From NCBI GenBank assembly GCA_050288625.1, contig JBNKEE010000036.1:49754-113753 (forward strand): a stretch of 64,000 nucleotides of DNA, written 5' to 3'. The notes under the pieces are model-generated. The model was not told the DNA's origin and ran no database searches. It saw only the letters and a list, made by a program, of their open reading frames with translations. The translations under genes and the position numbers were made by a program. Source of the stretch: JAAGZL01 sp050288625. GTDB taxonomy: Bacteria; Pseudomonadota; Gammaproteobacteria; Chromatiales; Chromatiaceae. Shown in pieces: positions 62,807 through 64,000 of the stretch; the stretch's first letter is position 1; the number at the start of each line of letters is the position of its first letter.

Positions 62807-64000
62807 ATGTCATCAAACTATTTTTCAAGGATCAACGGAACAATCCTTTCTACGACCGGCACAGGTCTTGATCAGCTGGTAGATACCATGAGCACCGATC
62901 TGGGGCTGCGTGGACGCGTCTCCATCAAGGATCTTATAGAAGCAAATCAGGCGGCGAACGCCATGAACAAGATCCTCATCGAAGCGATCAATGAGACCGG
63001 TGTTGCACCAGACGGACAATTCGATGTCGATGATATCCGTGCGCTCAATGCATACATCCGTGCAAATTATCTTGAGGAGTGGATGGCATTGCATGGAGAT
63101 GACGAGGCGGACGAAGAGACCGGATTCCATCTGATCCAGAATGATGGCGCATCCGAATACTATCGAGGAAACAATCTGGTCAATACAGTAGCCGATGGTG
63201 TATATCACCTAGGCTTTGAGATCCAGGGAGAAAACATACTAAACGAAGACGGTAACCCCAATGCCACTCTGCAACAACTGGCAGAGTGGATGACCCAGTT
63301 CTATACCGACCACTCCACTACCAATACCGGTCTGGATCGCATGACCGATATGGTGATGGCCGACTGCGGTCTGGATAACAACGTATGCGATGAAGATATA
63401 GCTGAGGCGGCTGATGCGGCCAACCGCATGAATGAAATCCTTAAGGAGGCGATTGCGGCAACCAATGCTACCGCCGATGGAGCCATTACCGAAGATGATG
63501 TGCGTAATATAAACACCTTTATCCGTGATAACTACCTAGACGAATGGATGACTCTGCATGGAGATGATGAGACCAACGAAGAGACCGGATTCCATCTGGT
63601 ACAGAACGACGGGGCCAATACAAAGATGTTCGGCAAGAACTTCGTCAATACGGTAGCGGATGGTATCTATCACCTAGGTTTTGAGATTGAAGGTGATCGT
63701 ATCCTGAACGAAGACGGAAACGAGAACGCCAAGCTGAGCGACTTAGCCGATTGGCTAAATTATTTTTATGTAGATCAGGGGACTACCAATACTGGACTCG
63801 ACGAATTGGTACAGGTGGTTAAGAGTGATACTGGTCTATCTCGTTATACACATGCAGATGACATCAACGAAGGAGCGGAAGCTGCCAACGCCATGAACCA
63901 TATTCTGGTGGAGGCGATGCAGAACCTGGAGGTAGCGACGGACAACGTAATCACGGTAGAGGACGTGATAGCGATCAACAGCTACATCCGTGACAACTAT
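62807..64000 (+). CDS. Tandem-repeat protein with 155-residue units, 5' part
   Basis: Open from ATG 62807 to the window edge (398 codons), after AGGAGG with 7-nt spacing. There is no signal peptide (MSSNYFSRINGTILSTTG), as in type I secreted proteins. After about 20 residues comes a unit that repeats every 465 bp. Each unit contains TGLD, an AANAMNxIL helix, an acidic DGxxxxDDixxxN-YIR-NYL segment like an EF-hand or dockerin loop, EWM-LHGDDE-x2-EETGFHL-QNDGA, VNTVADG-YHLGFEI-G and LNEDGNxNAxL. Asp/Glu-rich and Cys-poor, likely calcium-binding and extracellular. Family not recognised with certainty. Reverse-strand open frames here are shadows of the repeats. Confidence 0.85.
   Translation, partial: MSSNYFSRINGTILSTTGTGLDQLVDTMSTDLGLRGRVSIKDLIEANQAANAMNKILIEAINETGVAPDGQFDVDDIRALNAYIRANYLEEWMALHGDDEADEETGFHLIQNDGASEYYRGNNLVNTVADGVYHLGFEIQGENILNEDGNPNATLQQLAEWMTQFYTDHSTTNTGLDRMTDMVMADCGLDNNVCDEDIAEAADAANRMNEILKEAIAATNATADGAITEDDVRNINTFIRDNYLDEWMTLHGDDETNEETGFHLVQNDGANTKMFGKNFVNTVADGIYHLGFEIEGDRILNEDGNENAKLSDLADWLNYFYVDQGTTNTGLDELVQVVKSDTGLSRYTHADDINEGAEAANAMNHILVEAMQNLEVATDNVITVEDVIAINSYIRDNY
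62867..64000 (+). repeat. 465-bp coding tandem repeats
   Basis: Unit 1 at 62867-63331, unit 2 at 63332-63796, unit 3 from 63797 on, cut by the edge. The period is exactly 465 bp (155 codons) twice, although nucleotide identity is only partial. That means the units have diverged by substitution but kept their length. Confidence 0.85.

Noticed and set aside
62825..63208. Minus-strand frame of 127 residues in the tandem repeat
   Set aside because: The plus-strand frame has AGGAGG, an ATG and repeated protein motifs; the minus frame is its complement. The same applies to 63301-63516.
1..64000. tRNA, rRNA, CRISPR array, insertion sequence or prophage
   Set aside because: No cloverleaf-like runs, regular spacer repeats, transposase or integrase genes were seen while reading both strands.

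Overview
The window is chromosomal DNA from a gammaproteobacterium, moderately GC-balanced and densely coded. The evidence for this is the gene set: Mfd next to a CsiV-type protein, a YcbB/YcbK-type L,D-transpeptidase and peptidase pair, QseBC/PmrAB-type signalling, DsbB, ArfB, an AcrB-type RND pump and a VTT-flavoprotein fusion. FNR-type promoter logic, two NosL-type copper proteins, a TusA-family protein, a di-haem peroxidase and a GTP-type PEPCK suggest a facultatively anaerobic, respiratory and possibly sulfur-oxidising organism. The genus cannot be named from the sequence. I found no tRNA, rRNA, CRISPR array or insertion sequence.

Layout. 1-2.4 kb: a TRAP transporter (dctP 3' end, dctQ, dctM) with a hairpin between dctP and dctQ. 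2.5-10.1 kb: a tight operon of a thermostable-hemolysin-family protein, acyl-CoA-ligase-like protein, radical SAM enzyme, haem-oxygenase-like diiron protein, SDR and exported TPR protein, followed by a QseB/PmrA-like regulator and its kinase. A perfect PmrA/QseB-type direct repeat (CTTAAG-N5-CTTAAG) lies upstream of its first gene. 10.2-11.4 kb: an exported MsrA-MsrB fusion. 11.5-16.3 kb: a mostly minus-strand accessory stretch of small exported proteins, one with a PEP-CTERM-type sorting tail, plus a MOSC protein and two orphan genes. 16.5-21.1 kb: a gene set behind a textbook FNR class II promoter, encoding a small membrane protein, a MacB-like ABC permease and ATPase, a polytopic membrane protein with a His-rich CPFC motif, and two NosL-type proteins.

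21.3-38.6 kb is mostly housekeeping: pckG, a YchJ-like protein, a lytic transglycosylase, dsbB, a GFA protein, a PQQ-type sugar dehydrogenase, Hsp20, a TusA-like protein, MscS, YjgR, bacteriohemerythrin, glgC, arfB, a Ser/Thr kinase fused to a cyclic-nucleotide-binding domain, an FAH-family hydrolase, gabD and a di-haem peroxidase. 38.9-41.9 kb encodes a large PhnD-PAS-GAF-PAS-HD-GYP receptor. 42-48.9 kb carries nfo, a YcbK-like peptidase, an LdtD-like transpeptidase and valS, which has an in-frame insertion. 49.1-53.6 kb holds a protein with an internally duplicated domain, a VTT-domain flavin disulfide reductase, a molybdenum-carrier-like protein and a small lipoprotein. 53.8-62.4 kb holds csiV, mfd and an RND adaptor/pump pair. 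From 62,807 to the edge runs the start of an open reading frame built of exact-length 465-bp tandem repeats, with no stop in the window.

The most promising undescribed systems are (i) the 2.5-10.1 kb acyl-modifying operon with its apparent feedback two-component system, (ii) the FNR-controlled NosL/MacB-like/CPFC operon, and (iii) the tandem-repeat protein at the right edge. All functional statements come from reading the sequence; no database search was run.
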